Assembly: GCA_014190275.1 (NCBI GenBank)
Contig: BJGE01000018.1
Coordinates: forward strand, 1-35,301
Length of the DNA stretch: 35,301 nt
Reading direction: 5' to 3'
Source of the DNA: Actinomycetes bacterium
GTDB taxonomy: Bacteria; Actinomycetota; Actinomycetes; S36-B12
The position numbers and the translations under genes are program-made. Under the pieces are notes generated by a model. It saw nothing but the letters and a program-made list of their open reading frames with translations. It was not told the DNA's origin and searched no databases. Positions 7,710-16,231 of this stretch are shown piece by piece; within the stretch, counting starts at the first letter, position 1; every line of letters begins with the position of its first letter.

Positions 7710-10031
7710 CTAGCTCGCTGCCGCCGCCTGATCCCCGACCGCAATCGGGCGCCGCTTGGAGATTACGACCGAGACGATGACGATGGCTGCTGCTACCAGC
7801 GCGATCGCCCACCGCAAGGTGGTATTCGCGGAGGCACCAAGTGACATGGTGACGATGGCCGGTGCGATCAACAAGGCGACCAGGTTCATCACCTTGATCA
7901 ACGGGTTGATAGCCGGGCCAGCGGTGTCCTTGAATGGATCTCCGACGGTGTCGCCGACGACGGTGGCGGTGTGGGCTTCGGACCCCTTGCCGCCGAAGTG
8001 GCCGTCCTCAACGTACTTCTTGGCGTTATCCCAGGCCCCACCGGAGTTGGACAAGAACACCGCCATGAGCACACCGGTTGCAATGGTGCCCGCAAGGTAC
8101 GCACCGAGTGCGCCAACGCCCAGGCCGAAACCAACGGCGATCGGGGTAAGCACCGCGAGTAGGCCTGGTGTGACGAGCTCACGCAGTGAATCGCGCGTGA
8201 CGATGTCAACGACCTTGGCGTACTCCGGCTTGGTGGTGCCTTCCATGATGCCGGGGATATCGCGGAACTGGCGGCGCACCTCGAAGATAACAGCGCCTGC
8301 AGCGCGCGACACCGCATTGATCGCGAGCCCCGAGAATAGGAAGACAACTGCCGCTCCGATGATCAAACCAACGAGGTTGGCGGGCGAGGCCACGTCAAGG
8401 ACACCGAAGAACTGGTAACCCTCCGGGACAACCTTGCCCAAGCCATCGGCAATCATGCTCGGCTCCCAGCCGGTACTGATCGCCGCGGCAATAACCGTGT
8501 CGCGGAAGGCACCGAACAAGGCGGTCGCCGCAAGAACCGCGGTTGCGATCGCGATGCCCTTGGTGATGGCCTTGGTGGAGTTGCCGATGGCATCTAGGCG
8601 GGTAAGAACCGCGGCACCTTCGCCGTGCACGTCACCGGACATCTCGGCGATACCCTGCGCATTGTCAGATACCGGTCCGAAGGTGTCCATCGAGACGATG
8701 ACCCCGACGGTGGTCAACAGTCCGGTGCCGGCAAGGGCGATGGCGAACAGGCTGAGCAGCACCACGCCACCACCGAGCAGGAACGCTCCGTAAACCGCGG
8801 CGCCAATCAGCAGCGCTGAGTAGACGGCTGATTCTAGGCCGAGGGAGATACCCGACAGAATCACCGTGGCCGGGCCGGTCATTGAGGTCTTCGCGACATC
8901 ATCAACCGGCCGGCGATTGGTCTCGGTAAAGTAAGCGGTCAACTGCTGGATCAACGCCGCTAGTGCTATACCGATGAACACCGCGCCGATCACGAAGACC
9001 CGCGGGTTAAGTGAAGCGCCGGTCAGATCCGCGGCGATACCACCTAGTGATTCGATACCTGCCCAATCGGCCGGTACCCATACGAAGACTGCGACGATAA
9101 CGAGAACCGCCGATATCACCGCGGAAATGAAGAACCCGCGATTGATGGCCGACATCCCCGAGCGATCACTAGCCCGCGGTGATACCGCGAAGATGCCGAT
9201 GACCGCGGTGAGCACACCGATGGCCGGGATGATCAGTGGCAGTACGAGGCCAAGTTCACCGAAAGCCGCCTTGCCCAAAATGAGTGCGGCAACCAAAGTC
9301 ACGGCATAAGACTCGAAGAGGTCAGCTGCCATGCCTGCGCAGTCGCCGACGTTATCGCCGACGTTATCGGCAATGGTTGCCGCGTTGCGGGGGTCATCCT
9401 CAGGGATACCCTGCTCGACTTTGCCAACTAGGTCAGCGCCAACGTCAGCTGCCTTGGTGAAGATGCCGCCGCCGACGCGCATGAACATGGCGAGCAGTGC
9501 GGCTCCGAAACCGAAGCCCTCAAGTACCTTGGGTGCTTCGCCTTTATATACAAGCACCACGAGGGCCGCGCCAAAGAGGCCCAGCCCCACGGTGAACATG
9601 CCTGCGACACCGCCAGTGCGGAAAGCTATCTTCATGGCCTTCTGCTCACCGCCAACGTCGTTGGCAGCAGCAGCAACGCGCACGTTGCCGCGCACCGCGA
9701 GCCACATGCCGATGTAGCCGGTGGTGCCGGAGAACACGGCCCCGACCAGGAAGAAGATACTGCGTCCGATGCGCTCCCCGGTCGTTTCGGCCGGGAGCAG
9801 GAAGAGGACGAAGAAGACGATGACGGCGAAAATCGCAAGGGTCTTGAACTGCCGAGTGAGATACGCCGATGCGCCCTCTTGGATCGCGCCCGCAATCTCC
9901 TTCATGCGGTCGGTACCCTCACTGGCCGATAGGACCTGCCGGACGAGAACGGCGGCAACGCCAAGGGCGGCCAACGCGATGACGGCAACGATGACGACGA
10001 GGGTCATGTTGGTGCCGGATAACTCAATCAT
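7710..10031 (-). CDS. hppA: Membrane-bound proton-pumping pyrophosphatase, K+-independent type
   Basis: 773 residues, about 16 membrane segments. Family motifs are intact: DDPRNAATIADNVGDNVGDCAGMAADLFESY for Mg-PPi binding, and GGAWDNAKKYVEDG..GSEAHTATVVGDTVGDPFKDTAGPAINPLIK near the C-terminus. The potassium-dependence signature reads GNSTKAIT with Lys487 and Thr490, the K+-independent combination, so it should be a pure H+ pump driven by PPi hydrolysis. Start ATG 10031 has AGGAG about 4 nt upstream. It lies between the STAS gene and topA, the same neighbourhood as in streptomycetes. Two hairpins follow its stop. Confidence 0.95.
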   Translation of the reverse strand: MIELSGTNMTLVVIVAVIALAALGVAAVLVRQVLSASEGTDRMKEIAGAIQEGASAYLTRQFKTLAIFAVIVFFVLFLLPAETTGERIGRSIFFLVGAVFSGTTGYIGMWLAVRGNVRVAAAANDVGGEQKAMKIAFRTGGVAGMFTVGLGLFGAALVVLVYKGEAPKVLEGFGFGAALLAMFMRVGGGIFTKAADVGADLVGKVEQGIPEDDPRNAATIADNVGDNVGDCAGMAADLFESYAVTLVAALILGKAAFGELGLVLPLIIPAIGVLTAVIGIFAVSPRASDRSGMSAINRGFFISAVISAVLVIVAVFVWVPADWAGIESLGGIAADLTGASLNPRVFVIGAVFIGIALAALIQQLTAYFTETNRRPVDDVAKTSMTGPATVILSGISLGLESAVYSALLIGAAVYGAFLLGGGVVLLSLFAIALAGTGLLTTVGVIVSMDTFGPVSDNAQGIAEMSGDVHGEGAAVLTRLDAIGNSTKAITKGIAIATAVLAATALFGAFRDTVIAAAISTGWEPSMIADGLGKVVPEGYQFFGVLDVASPANLVGLIIGAAVVFLFSGLAINAVSRAAGAVIFEVRRQFRDIPGIMEGTTKPEYAKVVDIVTRDSLRELVTPGLLAVLTPIAVGFGLGVGALGAYLAGTIATGVLMAVFLSNSGGAWDNAKKYVEDGHFGGKGSEAHTATVVGDTVGDPFKDTAGPAINPLIKVMNLVALLIAPAIVTMSLGASANTTLRWAIALVAAAIVIVSVVISKRRPIAVGDQAAAAS

Positions 10032-10117
10032 GGGTCTCCTGACCTACCGGGGCTGCTGAGACGAGCGGAACGGGCGGAGTCTACGCAATGGCTGTCCCGC
10101 TGGGCCGAACAGGTGCG

Positions 10118-10453
10118 CTAGATGGCCGCGAGGGCCAAGTCCAACGTGGCATGGATATCGAGCAGGGTGTCGATCCCGGTGATCGCGAACACCCGCATAA
10201 CCCGGGGCTCGGCGATCACCAAACCCAGCGAAGTACCCGACTCGCGGGCGCGTTTTAGGGCTGTGACGAAGACACTCAGGCCCGATGAATCCATAAAAGT
10301 TACGTCGGTTAGGTCAACCACGACCGGCTGACCGGCCGCAACGGCCGGGCTCAGCACCTCGGCTAGATCCGGAGCGGTGTGGATATCTAGCTCACCGCTG
10401 ACCGCGATTACGGTCGCGGCACCGACCTCACGCGAGTGCACGGCAAAATCCAC
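10118..10453 (-). CDS. STAS-domain anti-anti-sigma factor, BldG/RsbV-like
   Basis: About 111 residues, a single STAS domain: VDFAVHSREVGAATVIAVSGELDIHTAPDL, then DLTDVTFMDSSGLSVFVTALKRAR. The Ser in DSSG (56-57) is the phosphorylation site used to switch anti-anti-sigma factors. In the family the unphosphorylated form binds an anti-sigma kinase and frees a sigma factor. Its N-terminal pattern and position next to hppA-topA match BldG, the streptomycete developmental and stress regulator. I prefer GTG 10453 by comparison with BldG; ATG 10471 is also possible. The anti-sigma partner that accompanies bldG in streptomycetes is not in this window. Confidence 0.85.
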   Translation of the reverse strand: MDFAVHSREVGAATVIAVSGELDIHTAPDLAEVLSPAVAAGQPVVVDLTDVTFMDSSGLSVFVTALKRARESGTSLGLVIAEPRVMRVFAITGIDTLLDIHATLDLALAAI

Positions 10454-10489
10454 AACCCCACTCTGGCACATGGGCCAGGCCGTCGCACG

Positions 10490-10858
10490 CTATTGCTCGG
10501 GCTGACCGGCCCGGGCACTGGCCGCGATGCGGGCAAGTGGCTGGCCGAGGAAACCAAAGAGGCGCTCCAGCAACCCGGGGGCCGGTACCGTGCCGCCGAC
10601 AACTACATCGCCGTGGTCGAGGTAACAGGTATTAAGCAGCGCACCATTGGCCTGTGCCACCAAAAATGCCGAATCGCAGGGCTCACCACCTGATTGCGCA
10701 CCCGCAAGGGCGGCTAGGTCCATCGCGGTGCTGACCTGCTGGCGGGCCACCGCAACTTGGCCGGTGGCCATGGCGACGAGACCGCCAAGAAGCAACATGA
10801 AAGTAAGGGCTAAGGACCAAAGTGTTGCGGCACCACGGTCCGCACGTAGGTCGTTCAC
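10490..10858 (-). CDS. TadE-like pseudopilin-type protein (Rv3654c-like)
   Basis: 122 residues. The N-terminus RGAATLWSLALTFMLLLGGLVAMATGQVAVARQQVSTAMDLAALAGA is the actinobacterial TadE-like secretion/membrane segment (Rv3654c type, sharing the N-terminal pattern of TadG-like proteins). A short extracellular part with two cysteines follows. It is a likely minor pilin or assembly component of the Tad system encoded upstream. The GTG start overlaps the stop of the preceding TadE gene by 4 bp (GTGA). It ends the Tad gene run. Confidence 0.75.
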   Translation of the reverse strand: MNDLRADRGAATLWSLALTFMLLLGGLVAMATGQVAVARQQVSTAMDLAALAGAQSGGEPCDSAFLVAQANGALLNTCYLDHGDVVVGGTVPAPGLLERLFGFLGQPLARIAASARAGQPEQ

Positions 10859-11274
10859 CGGGTTGAATTCTCGCGGGCGGCCACCGCAGAGCGCTGCACG
10901 GTCAAACCAACTCCATCGAGCATCGGAATTGGTAGCGCTACGTACTGGGTCAGTTCAACCACGACGGTGTCGGCCGATTGATCGATATTCAACTGTGCCT
11001 TCGGTGCCTGCTGATTGGTCTTGTGCGCGATGACCTCGAGGCTTTCACCGCGGGCAATGGCTCGAGCTGACTCGCGAGCAACATCACCGAGCGAGAGGGC
11101 GGTGGTCGCAACGCCAAGGGCCCAGATCAGTGACATCGCAATAGCGAACAGCATCGGAATTGCAATTGCGGTTTCGAGGAGCACGCTGCCGCGATCGCGC
11201 GAGAATAGAAGTCTGATAGCCCGGCGTGGTGAGCCACTAGGGCCCACCACACCTCCCCCGCCTGGTTTTCTCAT
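10855..11274 (-). CDS. TadE-family minor pilin
   Basis: 139 residues. After a basic N-terminus comes RDRGSVLLETAIAIPMLFAIAMSLIWALG, the TadE prepilin-like segment with the conserved Glu in the hydrophobic helix. The rest is a predicted surface domain. TadE proteins are processed like type IV pilins and help Flp pilus assembly. The ATG overlaps the stop of the pilin-like gene (ATGA), and its own stop overlaps the next start (GTGA). Confidence 0.8.
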   Translation of the reverse strand: MRKPGGGGVVGPSGSPRRAIRLLFSRDRGSVLLETAIAIPMLFAIAMSLIWALGVATTALSLGDVARESARAIARGESLEVIAHKTNQQAPKAQLNIDQSADTVVVELTQYVALPIPMLDGVGLTVQRSAVAARENSTR

Positions 11275-11456
11275 CCGCCGAAGATGGCTCTAAATGCCGA
11301 TGCAATCACATTGAAGATCAGATCCTTGACGGCGTCGCTGGTCAACAGTTTGATCAAGATGCCACCGAGGCCGGCAACGGCAACGGTGCCGACGGCGTAC
11401 TCGGCGGTCGAAAGGCCCCGCTCGTCTTTAACTAAACGCGAGAGCATGAAACGCAT
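11271..11456 (-). CDS. Flp-pilin-like DUF4244 protein
   Basis: 61 residues: MRFMLSRLVKDERGLSTAEYAVGTVAVAGLGGILIKLLTS. The RGLSTAEYAVGTVA core matches the DUF4244 family, the small single-helix protein in actinobacterial tad loci (Rv3656c type). It takes the place of the Flp major pilin, with the Gly-Leu-Ser-Thr..Glu pattern of a prepilin cleavage region. Start ATG 11456 has a strong AAGGAGA at suitable spacing. A 153-bp hairpin-rich gap separates it from tadC, suggesting its own promoter or processing for higher expression. Confidence 0.85.
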   Translation of the reverse strand: MRFMLSRLVKDERGLSTAEYAVGTVAVAGLGGILIKLLTSDAVKDLIFNVIASAFRAIFGG

Positions 11457-11472
11457 GGAGTTCTCCTTAATT

Positions 11473-11568
11473 CACGTGCTTTGCCGACGAACGGTCGGCG
11501 CGTGCTGCCTATTGGCAAATCCAACTTTGTTTTAGATTGCCGGACTAGAACAGGTCCACTTTTTGGAC
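11473..11568 (-). promoter_or_regulatory. Hairpin-rich leader before the pilin-like gene
   Basis: The 153-bp gap 11457-11609 is the only break in an otherwise overlapping gene run. It holds three inverted repeats: GCCGAC-5-GTCGGC (11483-11499, with flanking CACG/CGTG at 11473 and 11501), TGCC-TATT-GGCA (11506-11517) and GTCCA-5-TGGAC (11554-11568). They could terminate the tadABC transcript, cap a processed pilin mRNA, or bind a regulator. Confidence 0.5.
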
Positions 11569-11609
11569 TGTGGATGCGCCGGCAAGCCCGCGGTAATTTG
11601 GGGATAACT

Positions 11610-12326
11610 TCAGCCGTAGAAGAGATCACTCGCCATTGACGCAACGACAGGAACCACCCCGAGCAGTAAAAAAGCCGGTAAGAAACATGCTGCAAGTGGT
11701 GCCACCGCGCGGACACCAGCAGCACGTGCGGCAACTTCAACATTGAGTCGATGCCTTCTACGCAGATCATCAGCCGTGCCGGCTAACAGGGTTGATAGCG
11801 GAGCACCCGAAGTCGCCGAGCGCACAAATGCGAGGGCTATCGGGGCCAGTGAGGGATCATCGAGCACATGGGCCCAGGCATCAGCCGGATCCGCCCCCAA
11901 CTCCAATGCCGCACCTATCGGCAGAAGAAGTTCTGAACTCGGCGCACCCACCGCTTCCGCAACCGCCCGTAAGGCAGCGCGCAGTGGTGCCCCCGATGCC
12001 AAGGTGGCTGCCAATAGGTCAGCGATGTCGGGGGCCTGTTTCATTAACGCGGTACGGCGCGTGCGGGCTGCGCGCGGCTCCATCCGCGTAATTATTTTCG
12101 GTGCGATTACCGCGATACCCGCCCCGAGAATCACACCTGTGAAGCCGCCAATGAGTAGGGCTACGCCAATACCAAAGACAATTGCACTTGCTCTGGCCAA
12201 AGCCCCGCGCGACATCCGTCGGGTGACTTTTGGCTGAGCAAAAAGTTCGCGCAACCGGCCATTTATCCCTGGGCGCAACCAAAACCAAACCGCAGCGAAA
12301 GTGGCGGCGGCGGCGAGGGCACTCAC
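11610..12326 (-). CDS. tadC: TadC-like type II secretion F-domain protein
   Basis: 238 residues. Two N-terminal and two C-terminal hydrophobic segments flank a cytoplasmic helical domain with APDIADLLAATLASGAPLRAALRAVAEAVG, the T2SF (GspF/TadC) pattern. It forms the inner-membrane platform with TadB on which the ATPase TadA acts. The GTG start overlaps the tadB stop by 4 bp (GTGA). Its stop precedes the hairpin-rich gap. Confidence 0.85.
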   Translation of the reverse strand: MSALAAAATFAAVWFWLRPGINGRLRELFAQPKVTRRMSRGALARASAIVFGIGVALLIGGFTGVILGAGIAVIAPKIITRMEPRAARTRRTALMKQAPDIADLLAATLASGAPLRAALRAVAEAVGAPSSELLLPIGAALELGADPADAWAHVLDDPSLAPIALAFVRSATSGAPLSTLLAGTADDLRRRHRLNVEVAARAAGVRAVAPLAACFLPAFLLLGVVPVVASMASDLFYG

Positions 12327-13021
12327 AGTTCACGCTCCACTGCCTTAGCGATGCGCGCGGTCCAGGCCATCCCAGCCACGGTGAGCAGTGCCCCACCGAG
12401 CAGGCAGAGAAGTCCCGGTGCGGTGCCGAGTAACCACTGCAATGGATCAGCGCCCATCAGCATCCCCATGGCCAACCCGATTAGCGGCAAAGTCGCGAGC
12501 ATGCGGGCGGTAGCACGCGGCCCGGCAAGTTGCGCTTCCAATTGCACCCGGACATCCTCGGCAACCCGAGCCGAGTTCGCCAATCGATCAACCGCCGCCG
12601 AGAGTCCACTGCCCGATGCGGAGCTCACCTGCCAACAGGCGGCTAAAGCCGCCAGAACCGGCCGGGCCCTTGCATCTAGTCGCAGCGCCGCGGTGACGTC
12701 GCCATCAAGTCGCAGGGCCGCCAAAGTCGCCGGCCAGACCGGTGGGGAGCCGGCCGCATTTGCCAAGGCCACCCCGAGTGGCTGCCCACCACGAAGCTCG
12801 GCGGCAAGTGCCGATAGTGCTTCGACCGCCTTGGCGCGGTGCGCGGTGATGGCCCGGCGCGAAGCCGGCCCGAAGCCAAGGTGTGCGAGCAGGAAGCTGG
12901 CTACATTCCCCCGACGCGGGGTTGGTGCAATCAGGCCACTTGTTGTCAGCCGCCAACTAGCGTCAGCCGGCAGCAGCAGTGCCACCGTGACGCCAACGAG
13001 TAGGGCGCTGAGAAGAATCAC
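12323..13021 (-). CDS. tadB: TadB-like type II secretion F-domain protein
   Basis: 232 residues. A membrane N-terminus is followed by a helical region with ALSALAAELRGGQPLGVALANAAG and DRLANSARVAEDVRVQLEAQLAGPRATARML, the F-domain pattern, then a C-terminal hydrophobic pair. It is the partner of TadC in the Tad inner-membrane platform. The GTG start overlaps the tadA stop by 4 bp (GTGA). It is shorter than typical proteobacterial TadB, as usual in actinobacteria. Confidence 0.82.
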   Translation of the reverse strand: MILLSALLVGVTVALLLPADASWRLTTSGLIAPTPRRGNVASFLLAHLGFGPASRRAITAHRAKAVEALSALAAELRGGQPLGVALANAAGSPPVWPATLAALRLDGDVTAALRLDARARPVLAALAACWQVSSASGSGLSAAVDRLANSARVAEDVRVQLEAQLAGPRATARMLATLPLIGLAMGMLMGADPLQWLLGTAPGLLCLLGGALLTVAGMAWTARIAKAVEREL

Positions 13022-14178
13022 GGGGTCTCGATGGCGGGGGCGCCCACCCGATCGGTCAGTCGCCGGATACCGGGTTCGGGCAATAACACCCGCCCATGCC
13101 GACGCAGGGCCGGCACCGCCCGCACCAATTGATCCGCGCCGCGCTCCAGCACATAGATACCCTCGACAACTCGTAGCCCCGATAAATCCCGTTGCAGGTG
13201 CACCACTGCATCAAGACCGGCCGCCACGAGAGCGTGCACAGCGAGCCGGTCTAGCCCGGCGGTGAGACCAAGTGCTTCCAATCGCGCTGGCACATCCGCG
13301 GCCGAGTTCGCATGCACGGTGCCGCACCCGCCCTCGTGGCCGGTGTTCAGGGCGGTCAGCAACTCGACCACTTCGGCACCACGCACTTCACCGACGACGA
13401 TGCGATCCGGGCGCATTCGAAGTGCTTGCCTGACTAATTCGCGCATGGTGATCAACCCGGCACCTTCAACATTTGCCACTCGAGACTGCAATCGCACGGC
13501 GTGCGGGTGATCGGGCATTAGCTCAGCGGAGTCTTCGATCATCACGATGCGTTCCTCACGTGGTACCAAACCGAGCAACGCCGATAGAACTGTTGTCTTG
13601 CCGCTGCCGGTGCCGCCGCTGATGACAAACGCCAGGCGCTGCTCAATTAACATGCGCAGCCACTGCGCCCCCGTGGCATCGATGCTCCCCATCGACTCCA
13701 GTTCGGCCAAGGTGAACGCTCGGTGCTGCGGGACCCGGATCGAGATCAAGGAGCCCGCAACCGCAATCGGTGGAATTACCGCATGTAATCGGGTGCCATC
13801 GGGTAAGCGCGCATCAACGAAGGGCGTCGAGTCGTCGAGTCGGCGGCCAACAGAGGCGGCCAACCGCTGCGCCAGCTTGCGCACATCATCATCGGAGCGG
13901 AAAACCACATCGGTTCGCTCCATGCCGTTACCGCGATCAATCCAGACATCCTTCGGGCCATTAACCAAGACGTCTGTCACATCGCCCATGTGCAGTAATG
14001 GCTCAAGGGGCCCGGCCCCGATCAACTCCTGACGTAACGACTCGACTAGCCCGAGGACGGCGTCATCACCCAGCACTACGCCTTCCGCGCGCAGGGCCGA
14101 AGCCACCCGGGTCGGCGTTGCATCCGCGTGCGCCGCGATTAGCCGCGTGCGCACCCGATCAAGTAACGGGGCATTCAC
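13018..14178 (-). CDS. tadA: TadA/CpaF-type secretion ATPase
   Basis: 386 residues. Features in order: an N-terminal helical domain with LIGAGPLEPLL and DVLVNGPKDVWIDRG, Walker A GGTGSGKTT (188-196), Asp/Glu box IEDSAEL, Walker B DRIVVGEVRGAE (258-269), and His box NTGHEGGCGTVHANS (278-292). These define the CpaF/TadA family of hexameric ATPases that power pilus extension or secretion. The GTG start overlaps the ssd stop (GTGA) and the stop overlaps the tadB start, implying translational coupling. Confidence 0.92.
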   Translation of the reverse strand: MNAPLLDRVRTRLIAAHADATPTRVASALRAEGVVLGDDAVLGLVESLRQELIGAGPLEPLLHMGDVTDVLVNGPKDVWIDRGNGMERTDVVFRSDDDVRKLAQRLAASVGRRLDDSTPFVDARLPDGTRLHAVIPPIAVAGSLISIRVPQHRAFTLAELESMGSIDATGAQWLRMLIEQRLAFVISGGTGSGKTTVLSALLGLVPREERIVMIEDSAELMPDHPHAVRLQSRVANVEGAGLITMRELVRQALRMRPDRIVVGEVRGAEVVELLTALNTGHEGGCGTVHANSAADVPARLEALGLTAGLDRLAVHALVAAGLDAVVHLQRDLSGLRVVEGIYVLERGADQLVRAVPALRRHGRVLLPEPGIRRLTDRVGAPAIETP

Positions 14179-15257
14179 GCGAGACTTAATTTCGGGACCA
14201 CACCGCTCAGCGCCTCAATGCAGGCCCGTGCAAATGGTGTGCGCGGCCCAGGGATCTCACCCTGCTCGGCACCAGCCGCAATCGTCGCGTCCACTACTAG
14301 AGAGGTTCCAAACCCTTGACCTAATGCTCGCTCCATCTCACCGATGCCCAATCCACGCGGTGACTTGCGCATGATCAGTGTCAATGGCCCGCCGAAATCC
14401 AATGCTGGTAGCAGTGCCGCGGCCGCGGCTACCGCACGCACCGAGTTCGGGATCACCAGATAGGCACCTGTCGCTGAACTCAGGCAGCTAGTGGTAACCG
14501 CATCGATCCCGCGTACTAGATCAACCACTACGAGGTCGTAACCGCGCACTGCGGCGTCAAGTACACAGGTAAGTGCCTCGGAATTTAGTAATCCCGCATA
14601 CTGACGACCGAATGACAACACCGCCACCCCATCAACGTGGGGTAATGCTTCATCAAGAGTTGTGACACTTAGTCGACCCCGAGCATCGGCAAGATCAGCC
14701 CATCGGGCCCCCGGAACCTGCTCGGCCCCCAGAAGTAGGTCCAGACCCCCGCCGGTGGCGTCGGTATCGATCAACAGCACCCGTCGACCCTGACTTTGTG
14801 CCGCCGTCGCCATCACGGCGGCAACGGTTGAAGCACCAGCCCCACCACAGGCCCCCAGTACACAAACCACGGCCCCCTGCCTTGATGGGCCTTCACCTGA
14901 CTCAGCTAGGCGCTCGATCAGCCACCGCTCAGCATCGGGTAATGACACGACATGCTCTGCCCCAATTGCAATGGCATCTCGCCAAACCGTATCCGACACC
15001 GGTGGGGTCGCAACGGCACCGTTAAGTTCGCGGGCGATGACAACGACATCACGGCGCCTGGGCAGGTTGCTGAAATCGGCGAGTCGATCCACCCCGATAA
15101 GTACGAGCGGCGCAATAGCCCACTGCGCCCGCGCGGCGTCGGCGTGCGCGGCGAGGTGAATATCAACACCCGTCGCCGCAGCCAGCCGCAGAATGTCTTC
15201 GGTGAGGTCAGTATCATCAGTAATCAGTAGTGGCCGCCTGGTTTCCATTGTTTCCAT
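14175..15257 (-). CDS. ssd: Ssd/CpaE-like ParA-family protein (septum-site-determining type)
   Basis: 360 residues. The N-terminal 120 residues resemble a degenerate receiver-like domain. The rest is a MinD/ParA-type domain whose P-loop reads GACGGAGAST (135-144), lacking both the signature and the Walker lysine; LLIDTDATGGGLDLLLG and YDLVVVDLVRGIDAV follow. The same deviant P-loop is a feature of actinobacterial Ssd (Rv3660c), which sits at the head of the tad locus and affects septation. It likely positions or regulates the Tad machine rather than acting as a classic ATPase. ATG 15257 has AAGG 7 nt upstream; ATG 15248 is an alternative. Confidence 0.85.
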   Translation of the reverse strand: METMETRRPLLITDDTDLTEDILRLAAATGVDIHLAAHADAARAQWAIAPLVLIGVDRLADFSNLPRRRDVVVIARELNGAVATPPVSDTVWRDAIAIGAEHVVSLPDAERWLIERLAESGEGPSRQGAVVCVLGACGGAGASTVAAVMATAAQSQGRRVLLIDTDATGGGLDLLLGAEQVPGARWADLADARGRLSVTTLDEALPHVDGVAVLSFGRQYAGLLNSEALTCVLDAAVRGYDLVVVDLVRGIDAVTTSCLSSATGAYLVIPNSVRAVAAAAALLPALDFGGPLTLIMRKSPRGLGIGEMERALGQGFGTSLVVDATIAAGAEQGEIPGPRTPFARACIEALSGVVPKLSLA

Positions 15258-15412
15258 TGGCCCACCTTCAGCGCCACGTAGCGCAACCGCCAGCGGTCAG
15301 GTGCCTACTGTGGACATTAATTTCCGGGCTGTGGATAACGATTCACTGTGAATTTGCGCTCAAAACGCACTGCGTTTCGCGCACCATGGCTAGGGCGGGG
15401 TACCGTCAAGGG
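15258..15412. promoter_or_regulatory. Divergent promoter region between ssd and the HAD hydrolase
   Basis: 155 bp with outward genes on both sides. On the plus strand TACCGT (15401-15406) ends 6 nt before GTG 15413, matching the leaderless spacing seen elsewhere in the window. An AAGGGG also abuts the GTG. No clear operator palindrome was seen. Confidence 0.45.
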
Positions 15413-16195
15413 GTGAAAACCGCTGCCTTCTTCGACCTCGACAAGACCATCTTGGCGCGCTCTAGTTCGTTCGCCTTCGCGCGTCCCTTTTATAAGGGTG
15501 GGTTAATTGGCCGAAGTGACGTAATTCGCAGTGCCTACGCACAATTTGTCTATCTCGCTTCCGGCGCCGACCACGACCAAATGGAGTCAATGCGCACCTA
15601 CATGTCGAAGCTGGTTACCGGCTGGGATGTCGACAAAGTCAAACAGATAGTCGCTGAGACTCTCGACGAGATCGTTGACCCGATGGTGTACGACGAGGCC
15701 ATCAAGCTCATCGAAGACCACAAAGCCGAAGGCCACGACGTCATCATCATCTCCTCATCGGGCACCGACGTCGTCGAACCAATAGGCCAACGCCTCGGTG
15801 CCGACATAGCGATCGGCACTCAGGTCGCCGTTGAGGACGGTCATTACACCGGCGAGATCTTGTTCTACGCATACGGTGAGGGCAAAGCCGAAGCCGTGCT
15901 GGCCCTAGCCGCCGAGCATGACTACGACCTCACCGCCTGCTACGCCTACACCGATTCGCAAACAGATCTACCGATGCTCGAACTCGTCGGCAACCCTGTT
16001 GCAGTAAACCCGGACTCCGAATTACGCAAAATCGCAACGGAACGCGAATGGCCGGTATTGGATTTCCAAACACCGGTCGCATTACGGAAATCAATCGACA
16101 CCAAACAGGCGGCCGCCGCCGGCGCCGGCGTTGCTTTGGGCGCGGTAGCACTTGGTATTGCCTGGTACGCCCGGCGCCGGGTCACGCGCGCCTAA
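15413..16195 (+). CDS. HAD-IB family phosphatase with C-terminal membrane anchor
   Basis: 260 residues from GTG 15413. HAD motif I is FFDLDKTI near the N-terminus, motif II IISSSGTD, then GEGKAEAV with the motif III lysine and AYTDSQTDLPML with the acidic motif IV. This is the serine-phosphatase-like subfamily IB. A C-terminal Ala/Gly-rich hydrophobic stretch followed by WYARRRVTRA looks like a single membrane anchor. The homologue in the same place in mycobacteria is Rv3661 (SerB-like), whose physiological substrate I do not know. In-frame sequence upstream to 15230 overlaps ssd and is not counted. Confidence 0.88.
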   Translation: MKTAAFFDLDKTILARSSSFAFARPFYKGGLIGRSDVIRSAYAQFVYLASGADHDQMESMRTYMSKLVTGWDVDKVKQIVAETLDEIVDPMVYDEAIKLIEDHKAEGHDVIIISSSGTDVVEPIGQRLGADIAIGTQVAVEDGHYTGEILFYAYGEGKAEAVLALAAEHDYDLTACYAYTDSQTDLPMLELVGNPVAVNPDSELRKIATEREWPVLDFQTPVALRKSIDTKQAAAAGAGVALGAVALGIAWYARRRVTRA

Positions 16196-16231
16196 GAACC
16201 TCCGGCCACCACCCACGGCCGCAACCACTTA
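16193..16231. terminator. Inverted repeat spanning both stop codons of a convergent pair
   Basis: TAAG (16193-16196) pairs with CTTA (16228-16231), and CGGCC (16203-16207) with GGCCG (16217-16221), with 6-nt internal loops on each side. The outer ends are the TAA stops of the HAD gene and of the Fic-like gene. It is a possible bidirectional terminator; the stem is short. Confidence 0.4.

Noticed and set aside
7756-8418. Open frame of 220 codons on the plus strand
   Set aside because: It lies entirely antisense to hppA, whose motifs are unmistakable. Long antisense frames are expected from GC-biased third positions.
12351-13265. Open frame of 304 codons on the plus strand over tadB/tadA
   Set aside because: Shadow of the minus-strand genes; Ser/Arg/Ala-rich with no domain pattern and no start signal.
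14175-15257. Ssd as a decayed ATPase because its P-loop lysines are missing
   Set aside because: The deviant P-loop is typical of actinobacterial Ssd proteins, so it is a family trait and not decay.
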